Shown here: piece by piece, positions 25,488 to 33,336 of the stretch
Position numbering within the stretch: position 1 is the stretch's first letter
Layout of the letters: the number at the start of each line of letters is the position of its first letter
NCBI RefSeq assembly: GCF_002157465.1
Contig: NZ_NHOC01000002.1
Location: 124,508-188,507 of the forward strand
Length of the DNA: 64,000 nucleotides
Source: Butyricicoccus porcorum
Lineage (GTDB): Bacteria > Bacillota > Clostridia > Oscillospirales > Butyricicoccaceae
Direction: 5' to 3'
Notes under the pieces: generated by a model
The model's input: the letters and a program-made list of their open reading frames with translations, nothing else
Told to the model about the DNA's origin: nothing
The model's database searches: none
Position numbers and translations under genes: made by a program

Positions 25488-26727
25488 GCTTCCGCACGTT
25501 CCGTTTACGGAGGAAATGAAAAAAGACTACACCATCCTGATACCGAATATGCTGCCGGTACAGTTCAAGCTGGTTACCGCAATTATGGCAAACTATGGCT
25601 ATCATATGGAGGTGCTCGAGACCGAAGGGCCGAACATCGCGGAGTGTGGTCTGAAGAATGTACATAATGACACGTGTTATCCGGCACTTCTTGTCATCGG
25701 ACAGTTCATCGATGCGCTGGAATCGGGCAAATACGACACCCATAAGGTCGCGCTGATGATTACGCAGACAGGCGGCGGCTGCCGTGCCTCCAATTATATT
25801 CATCTGCTGCGCAAGGCGTTGATTAAGAGCGGTTTTGGTTATATTCCGGTCATTTCCGTCAATTTCTCCGGCCTGGAGAAGGACGCAAATCCGGGCTTCA
25901 AGCTGACACCGAAGGCGTTGATTCAGGTCGCATATGGCGTGCTGCTGGGCGACTTCATCATGCAGATTCACAACCAGTGCCGCCCGTATGAGGTGCACAA
26001 GGGCGACTGCGACAAGGCAGTTGATGATCTGGTGCGCAAGATTTCGCAAGATTTTGCAGGTGATAAGTTTATTCGCTACAAGCAGGTAAAGATGCTGTAT
26101 TTTCTCATCTGCAAGCGCTTTGCGCAGGTTGAGCTGAAGGACTTTGGCTCGAAGAAAAAGGTCGGCATCGTCGGTGAAATCTATGTCAAGTTCTCGCCGC
26201 TCGGCAACAATAATCTGGAAAAGTTCCTGCTGAGCGAGGGCACGGAGCCGGTACTGCCCGGCCTGCTGGATTTTTGCCTGTATTGTATTTATAACGGCAT
26301 CATCGACTTCAACCTGTATGGACGCAATGCGGGCAATGCAGCCGTGATGCAGGCGGTTTACCGTTTCCTGCTGGACAAGCAGAAGGATATGATCCGCGTC
26401 ATCCGGCGCGATGGGCATTTCCGCCCGCCGATGGAGTTTGACCGGGTGCGCAAGCTGTCGCAGAAGATCATCAGCCCCGGCGTCAAAATGGGTGAGGGCT
26501 GGCTGCTGCCGGCTGAAATGGTCGAGCTGATCGAAGAGGGCGTGCCGAATATCGTCCTGACCCAGCCGTTCGGCTGCCTGCCGAATCATATTGCAGGCAA
26601 GGGCATGATCCGTAAGATCCGCGCGGCGTACCCGCAGGCAAATATTGTCAGCGTCGATTATGACCCGGGCGCATCTCGCATCAATCAGGAGAACCGCATC
26701 AAGCTGATGCTGTCTGCCGCAAAGTAA
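25471..26727 (+). CDS. 2-hydroxyacyl-CoA dehydratase-related protein, separate C-terminal partner of the activase
   Basis: A 418-residue protein matching the C-terminal part of the long fused activase/DUF2229 proteins. Visible features are DTCYPALLVIGQFIDAL, TQTGGGCRASNYIHLLRKAL, a glycine-rich VGIVGEIYVKFSP and the conserved end QPFGCLPNHIAGKG with VSVDYDPGASRINQEN. Cys residues in the first and last motifs are candidates for Fe-S ligands. It overlaps the upstream gene by 17 bases in a different frame. GGAGGGAAGAAAG before its ATG gives it its own ribosome binding site, so it is a real split and not a simple frameshift. The two are surely translated from one mRNA and probably form a complex. 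Confidence 0.85.
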   Translation: MPENRKLPHVPFTEEMKKDYTILIPNMLPVQFKLVTAIMANYGYHMEVLETEGPNIAECGLKNVHNDTCYPALLVIGQFIDALESGKYDTHKVALMITQTGGGCRASNYIHLLRKALIKSGFGYIPVISVNFSGLEKDANPGFKLTPKALIQVAYGVLLGDFIMQIHNQCRPYEVHKGDCDKAVDDLVRKISQDFAGDKFIRYKQVKMLYFLICKRFAQVELKDFGSKKKVGIVGEIYVKFSPLGNNNLEKFLLSEGTEPVLPGLLDFCLYCIYNGIIDFNLYGRNAGNAAVMQAVYRFLLDKQKDMIRVIRRDGHFRPPMEFDRVRKLSQKIISPGVKMGEGWLLPAEMVELIEEGVPNIVLTQPFGCLPNHIAGKGMIRKIRAAYPQANIVSVDYDPGASRINQENRIKLMLSAAK

Positions 26728-26738
26728 ACAGAAATTCT

Positions 26739-26769
26739 ACCGGCGCGGAGGTTTCCGTGCCGGTTTTTT
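26739..26769 (+). terminator. Terminator of the activase pair
   Basis: ACCGGCGCGG pairs with CCGTGCCGGT, followed by TTTTTC. Confidence 0.88.
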
Positions 26770-26876
26770 CGTTCGGGAGAGAATCCGGTGGCAGGATGGC
26801 ACGGACTGTGGTAAAATAAGGGACAGAGGATATAGAACAGCTTTTCAGATCGATCAACCAATGACAGGAGGACAAT

Positions 26877-27395
26877 ATGAAACAGCGGTTTTTTATTGAA
26901 CAGGGGGACATTACAACCTATGCCGTCGATGCGATTGTCAACGCGGCGAATACAACGCTTCTGGGCGGTGGCGGTGTAGACGGCGCAATTCATCGCGCCG
27001 CAGGACCGGAGCTGCTGGCAGAATGCCGCACGCTGCATGGCTGTAAGACCGGCGAGGCGAAAATTACGCGCGGCTATCGTTTGCCAGCAAAGCACGTGGT
27101 GCATACACCAGGGCCGATCTGGCGCGGCGGACACGCCGGAGAGGAGCAGCTGTTGGAAAACAGCTATCGCAACAGCCTGACTGTCGCATGGGAGAATGGC
27201 TGCCGAACCGTGGCATTTCCATCGATCAGCACTGGCGTGTATCATTTTCCGCTGGAGCAGGCGGCACGCATCGCAGTGCGCACGATTTTGGATTTTCTGG
27301 ACGAACACCCGGATATGGAGCGCGTGACGATGGTGTGTTTTGATGACCAAACGCATTGGGCATATGACACGGCGGCGCGGGAATTTCTCGATTGA
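26877..27395 (+). CDS. Macro-domain protein, O-acetyl-ADP-ribose deacetylase (YmdB-like)
   Basis: A 172-residue single macro domain of the MacroD type. Diagnostic stretches are [57 protein letters not shown] and [16 protein letters not shown]. Family members remove ADP-ribose from acidic residues or hydrolyse O-acetyl-ADP-ribose. AGGAGG precedes the ATG. The nitroreductase gene starts 54 bases further on with no terminator between, so the two may be cotranscribed. No toxin or sirtuin partner is next to it. Confidence 0.92.
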   Translation: MKQRFFIEQGDITTYAVDAIVNAANTTLLGGGGVDGAIHRAAGPELLAECRTLHGCKTGEAKITRGYRLPAKHVVHTPGPIWRGGHAGEEQLLENSYRNSLTVAWENGCRTVAFPSISTGVYHFPLEQAARIAVRTILDFLDEHPDMERVTMVCFDDQTHWAYDTAAREFLD

Positions 27396-27448
27396 GCCGC
27401 ACGCTGTTTCACCGTACAGAAGCAATCAAAAAACAGGAGGGATATCTC

Positions 27449-28000
27449 ATGGATTTTATGCAGGCATTACAGGCGCGTGAGAGCTGCCGCGCTTATCAGG
27501 ACAAGCCGGTTTCGAGAGAGCAGCTGCTGAAGATTGTCGAAGCGGGTCGTCTGTCTCCGAGCGGCTGCAATGCGCAGCCGTGGAAATTCATCATCATCGA
27601 TGAGCCGGAGGCAAAGGCAAAGATGAGCGACGCATTGGTAGTTGAGGGCGGTGCAACCGGCTGCCCGTGGCGCGACAGCGTCCCGGCGTTTATCGCGCTG
27701 GTCGAGCAGCCTGCAAAGGTCATGCCGGCAGTAAAGGAATACTACGGCGATACGCAGCGCTTTGCACAGGGAGATATTGGTATGGCCGCCATGAATATGT
27801 GCTATGAGGCCATGGATCTGGGACTGTCGACCTGTGTGCTGGGTATGTGCGATCAGGCGAAGATGGAGCAGTATTTCGGTGTGCCGGAAGGACATGAGGT
27901 GCGCATGGTTCTCGCTGTCGGCTACAGCGCAGAGGACAAGGAGCCGCGCGCAAAGGTGCGCAAGCCGCTCGAAGAGGTTTGCAGCTTCAACAAGTGGTAA
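27449..28000 (+). CDS. Nitroreductase family flavoprotein
   Basis: A 183-residue FMN-dependent NAD(P)H oxidoreductase fold. Family features are the FMN-phosphate RESCRAYQDKPV segment near the start, LSPSGCNAQPWKFI, the loop DIGMAAMNMCYEAMDLGLST and the C-terminal basic stretch PRAKVRKPLEEV. I chose the ATG at 27449 because AGGAGG lies 8 bases upstream; the frame runs further back to a TTG without a ribosome binding site. The substrate is not predictable. Confidence 0.9.
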   Translation: MDFMQALQARESCRAYQDKPVSREQLLKIVEAGRLSPSGCNAQPWKFIIIDEPEAKAKMSDALVVEGGATGCPWRDSVPAFIALVEQPAKVMPAVKEYYGDTQRFAQGDIGMAAMNMCYEAMDLGLSTCVLGMCDQAKMEQYFGVPEGHEVRMVLAVGYSAEDKEPRAKVRKPLEEVCSFNKW

Positions 28001-28015
28001 TTTGATGAAAAAGCA

Positions 28016-28050
28016 AAATGCCGAAGCCAGATTTTTTGGCTTCGGCATTT
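28016..28050 (+). terminator. Terminator after the nitroreductase gene
   Basis: AAATGCCGAAGCCA pairs perfectly with TGGCTTCGGCATTT. It can serve both this gene and the convergent one. Confidence 0.88.
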
Positions 28051-28085
28051 CTCTGTGTGAAATAATCAATGAAAGGGTCAGTTGG

Positions 28086-30071
28086 TCAGTTGTCATACAG
28101 GCCAAACAGGTTGAGCACCTTATCCCAGAAGGTCATGGCAGGCTCCGGTTCCTCTTCGGTCTCTTCCTCGTCAGCAGGTGCGATGGCATCCGTCTTGATG
28201 ACGAACTGAACCGCATTGACATCGGTATTCTTACTGGAAACGAAAGAAACCGTGTCACCGTCGCCGCCCTGAATAGACGAGAGCATTTCGTCGATTTTGT
28301 CCTCAACTTCTTTGTCCATGCCGTCGGTCTGGCCGCGCAGCTCAGTGGTACCGTCTGCGAGCTGGGAAGCACCGCCGCACAGCGAAGCTACGCCGTTATA
28401 CAGCGATTTGCTGCCGCTGTACAGGTCATTTGAGCCGGTGCGCAGCTGGCTGCTGCCGACGGCAAGATCTGCAACACCGTCGACAATCTCGCTGTAGCCG
28501 GCAACCAGCTGAGAAACACCGGCCGTGTATGCCTGAATGCCGTCATCCAGCTTTTCATACTGCCTGGTTACCTGATTGACTGCCTTGGTCAGGGCTGTGA
28601 GGTTGTCCGCGATTGCAACCAGCTGTTCGTTCATCTGGCGGATGGTCGCGTCAAATTCTGCATACTTTTTTTCCAGCTGTGCAAGAGCCTGATACAGTTC
28701 GCCAGCCTTGCCGGACAGTGCATTGAAGTAGGCTTCTGTACCCGCAAGTGCGGCGGCGTTTGCCTGCATCAGTGACTGTGTGGATTCCAACTGCCCGATC
28801 TGGCTGCGGATGACTGCGGCCTGCGCTGCATATTCTTCCGAGCTGCCCAGCGTGGCGGCAACCGATTGGAGCGAGGCGATGACGCCGCCCAGACTGGAAG
28901 CTGCCTGCGCGTCTTTGGCGCTCAGACCGCTGATATGGATGCCTTTGTTCGCCATGGCATCCGCATAGCCCTCATAACTGATGGCAGACTGGAGGGAGTT
29001 TGCGCCTTCGGTGATCTCAGAGATTGCAGATTTGATCTGGCCGGAGGCAGCTGTCAGCTCACTGACTTTGTCGGCGGAAACTGCGCTGTCGGACAGCGAG
29101 GAATTGATCGTATTCAGCGCTTTTTTCATCTGGGAGGAACCGGAGGAAAGTGTTCCGGACTGTGCATCCAGCTTTTTCATGCCAGCCTGTGCGGTTCGGA
29201 TGCCGGATTGCAGCTTTTTGACACCGTTGTCCAGCTCTGCCGCGCCGCTGCTCAGGTCAGCTGCGCCGTCTTTGAGCGATCCGCTGCCGTCCTTGAGCTC
29301 GACAGCGCCATCGTTCAGCTCAATGGCACCGGTATTCAAATCAACAATACCGTCGATCAGGTCGCCGATCTGGTTGAGCATCTCTTCGTCATCGATCTCG
29401 ACATCGAGGTTCATTCGGATGCCATTGATGGATACAGCGTCCATCTCGAAGTCCTTGACGTCGGCTGTGATTTCTGTGTCAATGCCTTTGCCGGGGAGGA
29501 TGGTGTAGGACAGCTGTTTGTCGCTGCCGACATCCGCCATAGTTGCATCCTCTGCCTTGATGCGGGAGCATTTTTGGGTATCCAGCATAAATGTCGTCTG
29601 AAGTGCGTAATCGCCGTAAAAATAGCCTTCATACGACTTGTTTTCTGTAATTTTCAGGTGGATGCGCAGAGAACCGCTTTTGCCGGCCAACTCATCGGGC
29701 TGGTATTCTTTGCCATCCAGATCGTACCGAATGGAGATGTTCCATGGAATGGTGGTATTCTTGAGCGTGCCCTGATAATAGACGCGATCCGCATCGGACG
29801 AAAAGGTAATTTTATCGCCGTTTTGCGAGATTTTATCCTCGGTGGTCAGCATCTTGACGTCGGAATAATCGCCGTAGTCGATCATTTTGCCGCCGTCAAA
29901 GATATTGACGACATACACGCCGGAAACCTTGCCGCCGGCGTCGGTCATGACATAGACGACTTCGTCCTTACCGGATTTTTCTGTGTCGGCGGCGAATGCC
30001 GGGAGTGCTGCCGAAGTTGCCAGTGCGGCGCACATGGTCAGGGAAACCGCCCTTTTATATAATGATTTCAT
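28086..30071 (-). CDS. Large exported protein with YhgE/Pip-like Leu-Gly heptad repeats
   Basis: The 661-residue product has a signal peptide ending LPAFA-AD, a beta-rich N-terminal part (about 30-235), then two stretches of repeated hydrophobic-x6-Gly/Ser units, about 235-300 and 555-620 (for example GAIELNDGAVELKDGSGSLKDG in pieces, and GYSEIVDGVADLAVGSSQL). A helical middle of Ala/Gln-rich coiled coil lies between them. This repeat type occurs in YhgE/Pip phage-infection-like proteins and in partners of MMPL transporters. There is no membrane helix at the C-terminus, so it may be free outside or held by its partner. It lies 16 bases downstream of the MMPL gene and is surely cotranscribed. 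Confidence 0.78.
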   Translation of the reverse strand: MKSLYKRAVSLTMCAALATSAALPAFAADTEKSGKDEVVYVMTDAGGKVSGVYVVNIFDGGKMIDYGDYSDVKMLTTEDKISQNGDKITFSSDADRVYYQGTLKNTTIPWNISIRYDLDGKEYQPDELAGKSGSLRIHLKITENKSYEGYFYGDYALQTTFMLDTQKCSRIKAEDATMADVGSDKQLSYTILPGKGIDTEITADVKDFEMDAVSINGIRMNLDVEIDDEEMLNQIGDLIDGIVDLNTGAIELNDGAVELKDGSGSLKDGAADLSSGAAELDNGVKKLQSGIRTAQAGMKKLDAQSGTLSSGSSQMKKALNTINSSLSDSAVSADKVSELTAASGQIKSAISEITEGANSLQSAISYEGYADAMANKGIHISGLSAKDAQAASSLGGVIASLQSVAATLGSSEEYAAQAAVIRSQIGQLESTQSLMQANAAALAGTEAYFNALSGKAGELYQALAQLEKKYAEFDATIRQMNEQLVAIADNLTALTKAVNQVTRQYEKLDDGIQAYTAGVSQLVAGYSEIVDGVADLAVGSSQLRTGSNDLYSGSKSLYNGVASLCGGASQLADGTTELRGQTDGMDKEVEDKIDEMLSSIQGGDGDTVSFVSSKNTDVNAVQFVIKTDAIAPADEEETEEEPEPAMTFWDKVLNLFGLYDN

Positions 30072-30087
30072 TGAAACATGACTCCTT

Positions 30088-32175
30088 TCATTCAGTCAGC
30101 GGCGCATCCGGCTGTTCATGCCGCCGGTACAGCTTGCTTTTTTTATTTTTTCGATCTATCACGCCGTCAAACAGATACAGCAGACCCGGCAGGACGAACA
30201 GGACGCTGAAGATGGAACACAGGGAACCGCGTCCGAGCAGGATACCCAGCTGCGACAGCAGGCCGTGTGTGGAAATAAAGCCGAGCAGGAAGCCAACGAT
30301 GACCAGTGTGATGCCGGAGGTGAGAATGGACACTGTGACTGCCGAAATGGTTTCAACAATCGAGGTCTTCTTATCATATTTTCGGCGGCATTCCTGATAG
30401 CGGTCGGTCAGCAGGATGGCATAGTCCACAGTAGCGCCGAGCTGAATCGAGCTGATGATCAGATATGCAATGTAGAACAGCGGGGAACCCATAAAATATG
30501 GAATGGCGAGGTTGATCCAGATCGCGGTTTCGATACAGATGACCAGAATCACAGGAAGAATGACAGATCCCATCGTCAGCGCCAGCACAAGGAAGACTGC
30601 CGCAATTGCGACGAGATTTACCTTGTTCATGTCTTGCGTGACGGTGGTCATCAGGTCGTAGGTGCTGACACCTTCGCCTGCGAGATAATAGCTGTCAGGA
30701 TAATACGAGTTTGTAATATCACGGATCTGCTGAACCAGCTCAAAAGTTTCTTCGACTTCATAATCCGCGTCGATGGTGAGTACCAGACGGCTGTAATGCT
30801 CAGAAATCAGCTGCGACAGTGTGTCTTCATCCAGATATTCCGTCGGGATTTCCGCGCCCGCGGCATCGACATAGGAGATCATGCTGGATATCTGCGGCAG
30901 CTGCTGTAACTCGTTGGACAGTTTTACCTGTGTGGCGGTGCTGTCCTTTGGAACCAGTACGACATAGGTATCCTGTTTGCCGAAAATGTCTTCCATTTCC
31001 TTTGTATCAGCACCGAGCTGTGTTTCCGGCCCGAAAATATGGGAAGAGCCGTAGTAAAAGTCGTTGTGGCTGGAAGCAAGGTTCGCCGGTACAACAATCA
31101 GAACGAATGCACACACGAGCGGCAGCATGACGCGGTAGACAAAGCGGCCAAAGCCGTGGAAATCCGGCATGAACGAGCGGTGCTCGGTTTTGTCAATCCA
31201 GCGATATACCGACAGGATCAGTGCGGGGGAGAAGGTAAATACCGTAATCAGGCTGATGGCAATGCCTTTTGCGAGTGCAAGACCCAGATCCGGGCCGATG
31301 CGGAACTGCATCAGGCACAGCGCGAGAAAGCCGATGACAGTGGTGGCACCGCTCGACAGAATGGATGTGGTAGACTTGCACAGCGCATTCACCATCGCCT
31401 CCTCCACATTTTCTGCTTTTTCCCGGCATTCCGTGAAGCGGTGCAGCAGGAAGACCGAATAGTCCAGCGAGACAGCAAGCTGCAAAATATTTCCTGCGGC
31501 ATTGGTGACGAAGGAAATTTCACCGAAAAGCAGATTGGAGCCGGCGTTGATGATGATTGCGATGCCGAGGCCGATCAGGACGACCAGAGGTTCTATATAT
31601 GATGTTGTGGTCAGCAACAGGATGAGCAGGACAAGCAGGACAGCAAAGGCAGCAATTTTTGAGATTTCGCTGACTGTGCTGGTGGTGGCGACTGCGGTGG
31701 AAACCGCCGTGCCGCTCATGGCATTGTCGTCGCCGATCCGTGCACGGATATCATCGACCGCTGCTACGCGCTTGTGCTCTTCCATGGTGACGGTAAACAG
31801 CGCCGTGTTGTCCTTGTAGTATGTGTCGACGGTATCTGCGTCCAGTGTTTCCAGCGGCTGCGCGACATCTGCGGCGTCATCCAGCCACATGACATCGGTC
31901 ACACCGTCGACCTCTGACAGCTTTTGTTTGTATTCCAATGCCTCCGGAACAGAGACATTGTGAATCATGACACGCGCGTTCGGGATGCCGCCGGAAAATT
32001 CCTCCTCCATCACATCGAGCGACACCGTGGAAGCGGTGTCCTCCGGGAGATAGTCATTCATATCGTAATTGACAGAGACCATCTGCTTACAGAGGGCACA
32101 GATCACAGCCAGCACGGCGAACAGACACAAAACAGCTTTTCGATGGCGCACAATGGCAGTATAAAAGCGCCGCAT
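30088..32175 (-). CDS. MMPL/RND-family transporter
   Basis: A 695-residue protein with the 2 x 6 helix plan of RND permeases: helix 1 (about 14-30), a large outer domain, helices 2-6, a second helix-loop repeat and helices 8-12. The paired motifs VSLDYSVFLLHRFTECREKA (after helix 4) and ATVDYAILLTDRYQECRRKY (second half) are diagnostic for MMPL proteins. The family exports lipids, drugs or other hydrophobic compounds with the proton gradient. It is the middle gene of a three-gene operon under a divergent TetR-family regulator, which suggests induction by the exported compound. Substrate unknown. Confidence 0.93.
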   Translation of the reverse strand: MRRFYTAIVRHRKAVLCLFAVLAVICALCKQMVSVNYDMNDYLPEDTASTVSLDVMEEEFSGGIPNARVMIHNVSVPEALEYKQKLSEVDGVTDVMWLDDAADVAQPLETLDADTVDTYYKDNTALFTVTMEEHKRVAAVDDIRARIGDDNAMSGTAVSTAVATTSTVSEISKIAAFAVLLVLLILLLTTTSYIEPLVVLIGLGIAIIINAGSNLLFGEISFVTNAAGNILQLAVSLDYSVFLLHRFTECREKAENVEEAMVNALCKSTTSILSSGATTVIGFLALCLMQFRIGPDLGLALAKGIAISLITVFTFSPALILSVYRWIDKTEHRSFMPDFHGFGRFVYRVMLPLVCAFVLIVVPANLASSHNDFYYGSSHIFGPETQLGADTKEMEDIFGKQDTYVVLVPKDSTATQVKLSNELQQLPQISSMISYVDAAGAEIPTEYLDEDTLSQLISEHYSRLVLTIDADYEVEETFELVQQIRDITNSYYPDSYYLAGEGVSTYDLMTTVTQDMNKVNLVAIAAVFLVLALTMGSVILPVILVICIETAIWINLAIPYFMGSPLFYIAYLIISSIQLGATVDYAILLTDRYQECRRKYDKKTSIVETISAVTVSILTSGITLVIVGFLLGFISTHGLLSQLGILLGRGSLCSIFSVLFVLPGLLYLFDGVIDRKNKKSKLYRRHEQPDAPLTE

Positions 32176-32192
32176 AGTATTCTCCTTTCATT

Positions 32193-32489
32193 TCAGGGGA
32201 TTGATGTGCCTTGCAGCGGCATGGTATTCCGTTCCCCGTGTATGGTCAGTTCGATGGACGCGGCATCATAGCGTCCGTCTGCGGTGTACGGAATGGTGCG
32301 TACAAGTGTCTGTATTTTCCCGGCCAGTGTACACGAGCCGTCCGGCAAAAGCCTGCCGCTGACTGTGTTGCTGGAGCCGAGGATGCGGAGCGTCCCGTAG
32401 ATACGTGCGCCGCGCATGGACAGCAGAAGGTGCCCGTTTCGCGGCCCGAGCGGCGTTTTCATCGTCACATGGTATTGGTATTGCGGCAT
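32193..32489 (-). CDS. Small hypothetical protein, first gene of the MMPL operon
   Basis: A 98-residue protein I do not recognise, beginning MPQYQYHVTMKTPLGPRNG. It looks beta-rich with alternating hydrophobic residues, and has no signal peptide or membrane helix. I chose the ATG at 32489 because AAGGGGAACACG precedes it; the frame runs 17 codons further up without a ribosome binding site. It lies 17 bases before the MMPL gene and should be part of the same TetR-controlled transcript. Confidence 0.7.
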   Translation of the reverse strand: MPQYQYHVTMKTPLGPRNGHLLLSMRGARIYGTLRILGSSNTVSGRLLPDGSCTLAGKIQTLVRTIPYTADGRYDAASIELTIHGERNTMPLQGTSIP

Positions 32490-32524
32490 ATCGTGTTCCC
32501 CTTTTTCTTTCTTTGACGGCTCCC

Positions 32525-32553
32525 ATTGTACCGTTCGCACAGATGTGCCGCAA
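32525..32553 (-). promoter_or_regulatory. Promoter of the MMPL operon
   Basis: On the minus strand TTGCGG and TACAAT are separated by 17 bases, about 30 bases before the first gene. Confidence 0.55.
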
Positions 32554-32607
32554 TGGGCAATCGACCATCAGGTGTGGCAAAAACGGACAAATGAGGTGAT
32601 ATTGACG

Positions 32608-32623
32608 GGCAAAATCATTTGCC
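32608..32623. promoter_or_regulatory. Putative TetR-family operator
   Basis: A 16-base inverted repeat GGCAAA-ATCA-TTTGCC lies in the divergent promoter region between the regulator and the MMPL operon, upstream of the regulator's -35. Location and dyad fit an autoregulatory operator; this is inferred. Confidence 0.5.
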
Positions 32624-32629
32624 GGACAG

Positions 32630-32657
32630 TTGAAACTTTTTCGGACATCTGTATAAT
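32630..32657 (+). promoter_or_regulatory. Promoter of the TetR-family regulator gene
   Basis: TTGAAA and TATAAT are separated by 16 bases, about 45 bases before the start codon. Confidence 0.65.
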
Positions 32658-32700
32658 GAACGGAGAGAAATAAAACAGAACGAAAACGGGAGGTATCACA

Positions 32701-33285
32701 ATGAAACATGATGTGACAATGCTGCGCACCAAGAAGGCACTTGCCGAATCGCTCAAAAACCTGATGCAGAGCAAGCCGTTTTCCAAAATTACAGTCAGCG
32801 AAATCACACGGGACTGCGGCGTCAACCGCAAGACGTTTTATTGCCACTTTGAGGACGTGTATGACTTGCTCAAGTGGATGCTGGAGCAGGAGGCCATCGA
32901 GGTGTTCAAACAGTTCGACCTTCTCGTTGATTACCGCGACGCGATTGCCTTTGTCATGGATTATGTAGACAAGAACAAGCACATTTTGAATTGTGCGGTG
33001 GATTCCGTTGGCCGGACGGGACTCAAGAGGTTTTTCTATCAGGATTTCATTGGCATTGCACATATGATGGTCGACGGCATCGAACGCGAATACGGCACGC
33101 ACACCTCGGACGAATTCCGGCAGTTCCTGTGCGAGCTGTTTACGGAAGCACTGGCGGGCGTCCTGATTGAATCATTCCGCCCGGGGCAGAAGTGGGATCG
33201 GGATCAGGCGCTGACCTATATCACAACAATCCTGCGTTCCTCCATTCTGGCGTCGCTCCGCGAGGCGGAAAAGCAGGGATTATAA
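32701..33285 (+). CDS. TetR/AcrR-family transcriptional regulator
   Basis: A 194-residue regulator with an N-terminal helix-turn-helix (ALAESLKNLMQSKPFSKITVSEITRDCGVNRKTFYCHF, shown here in the TetR order, about residues 12-50) and a C-terminal ligand domain of the DhaS/TetR_C_8-like type. GGGAGG lies before the ATG. It is divergent from the MMPL operon with about 210 bases between, so it most likely represses that operon and itself. Confidence 0.9.
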   Translation: MKHDVTMLRTKKALAESLKNLMQSKPFSKITVSEITRDCGVNRKTFYCHFEDVYDLLKWMLEQEAIEVFKQFDLLVDYRDAIAFVMDYVDKNKHILNCAVDSVGRTGLKRFFYQDFIGIAHMMVDGIEREYGTHTSDEFRQFLCELFTEALAGVLIESFRPGQKWDRDQALTYITTILRSSILASLREAEKQGL

Positions 33286-33288
33286 AAA

Positions 33289-33318
33289 CGTGCGCTTCCC
33301 TGCGGAAACGCACGCTTT
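33289..33318. terminator. Bidirectional terminator between the TetR gene and the acetamidase gene
   Basis: CGTGCG-C-TTCC pairs with GGAA-A-CGCACG around CTGC, with A residues before and TTTT after. Confidence 0.85.
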
Positions 33319-33336
33319 TGGCTTGCGGGGGCTTGT

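Noticed and set aside
26877-28000. Macro-domain protein as the antitoxin of an ADP-ribosylating toxin-antitoxin pair
   Set aside because: The neighbour is a plain nitroreductase and there is no DarT-like or other ADP-ribosyltransferase gene.
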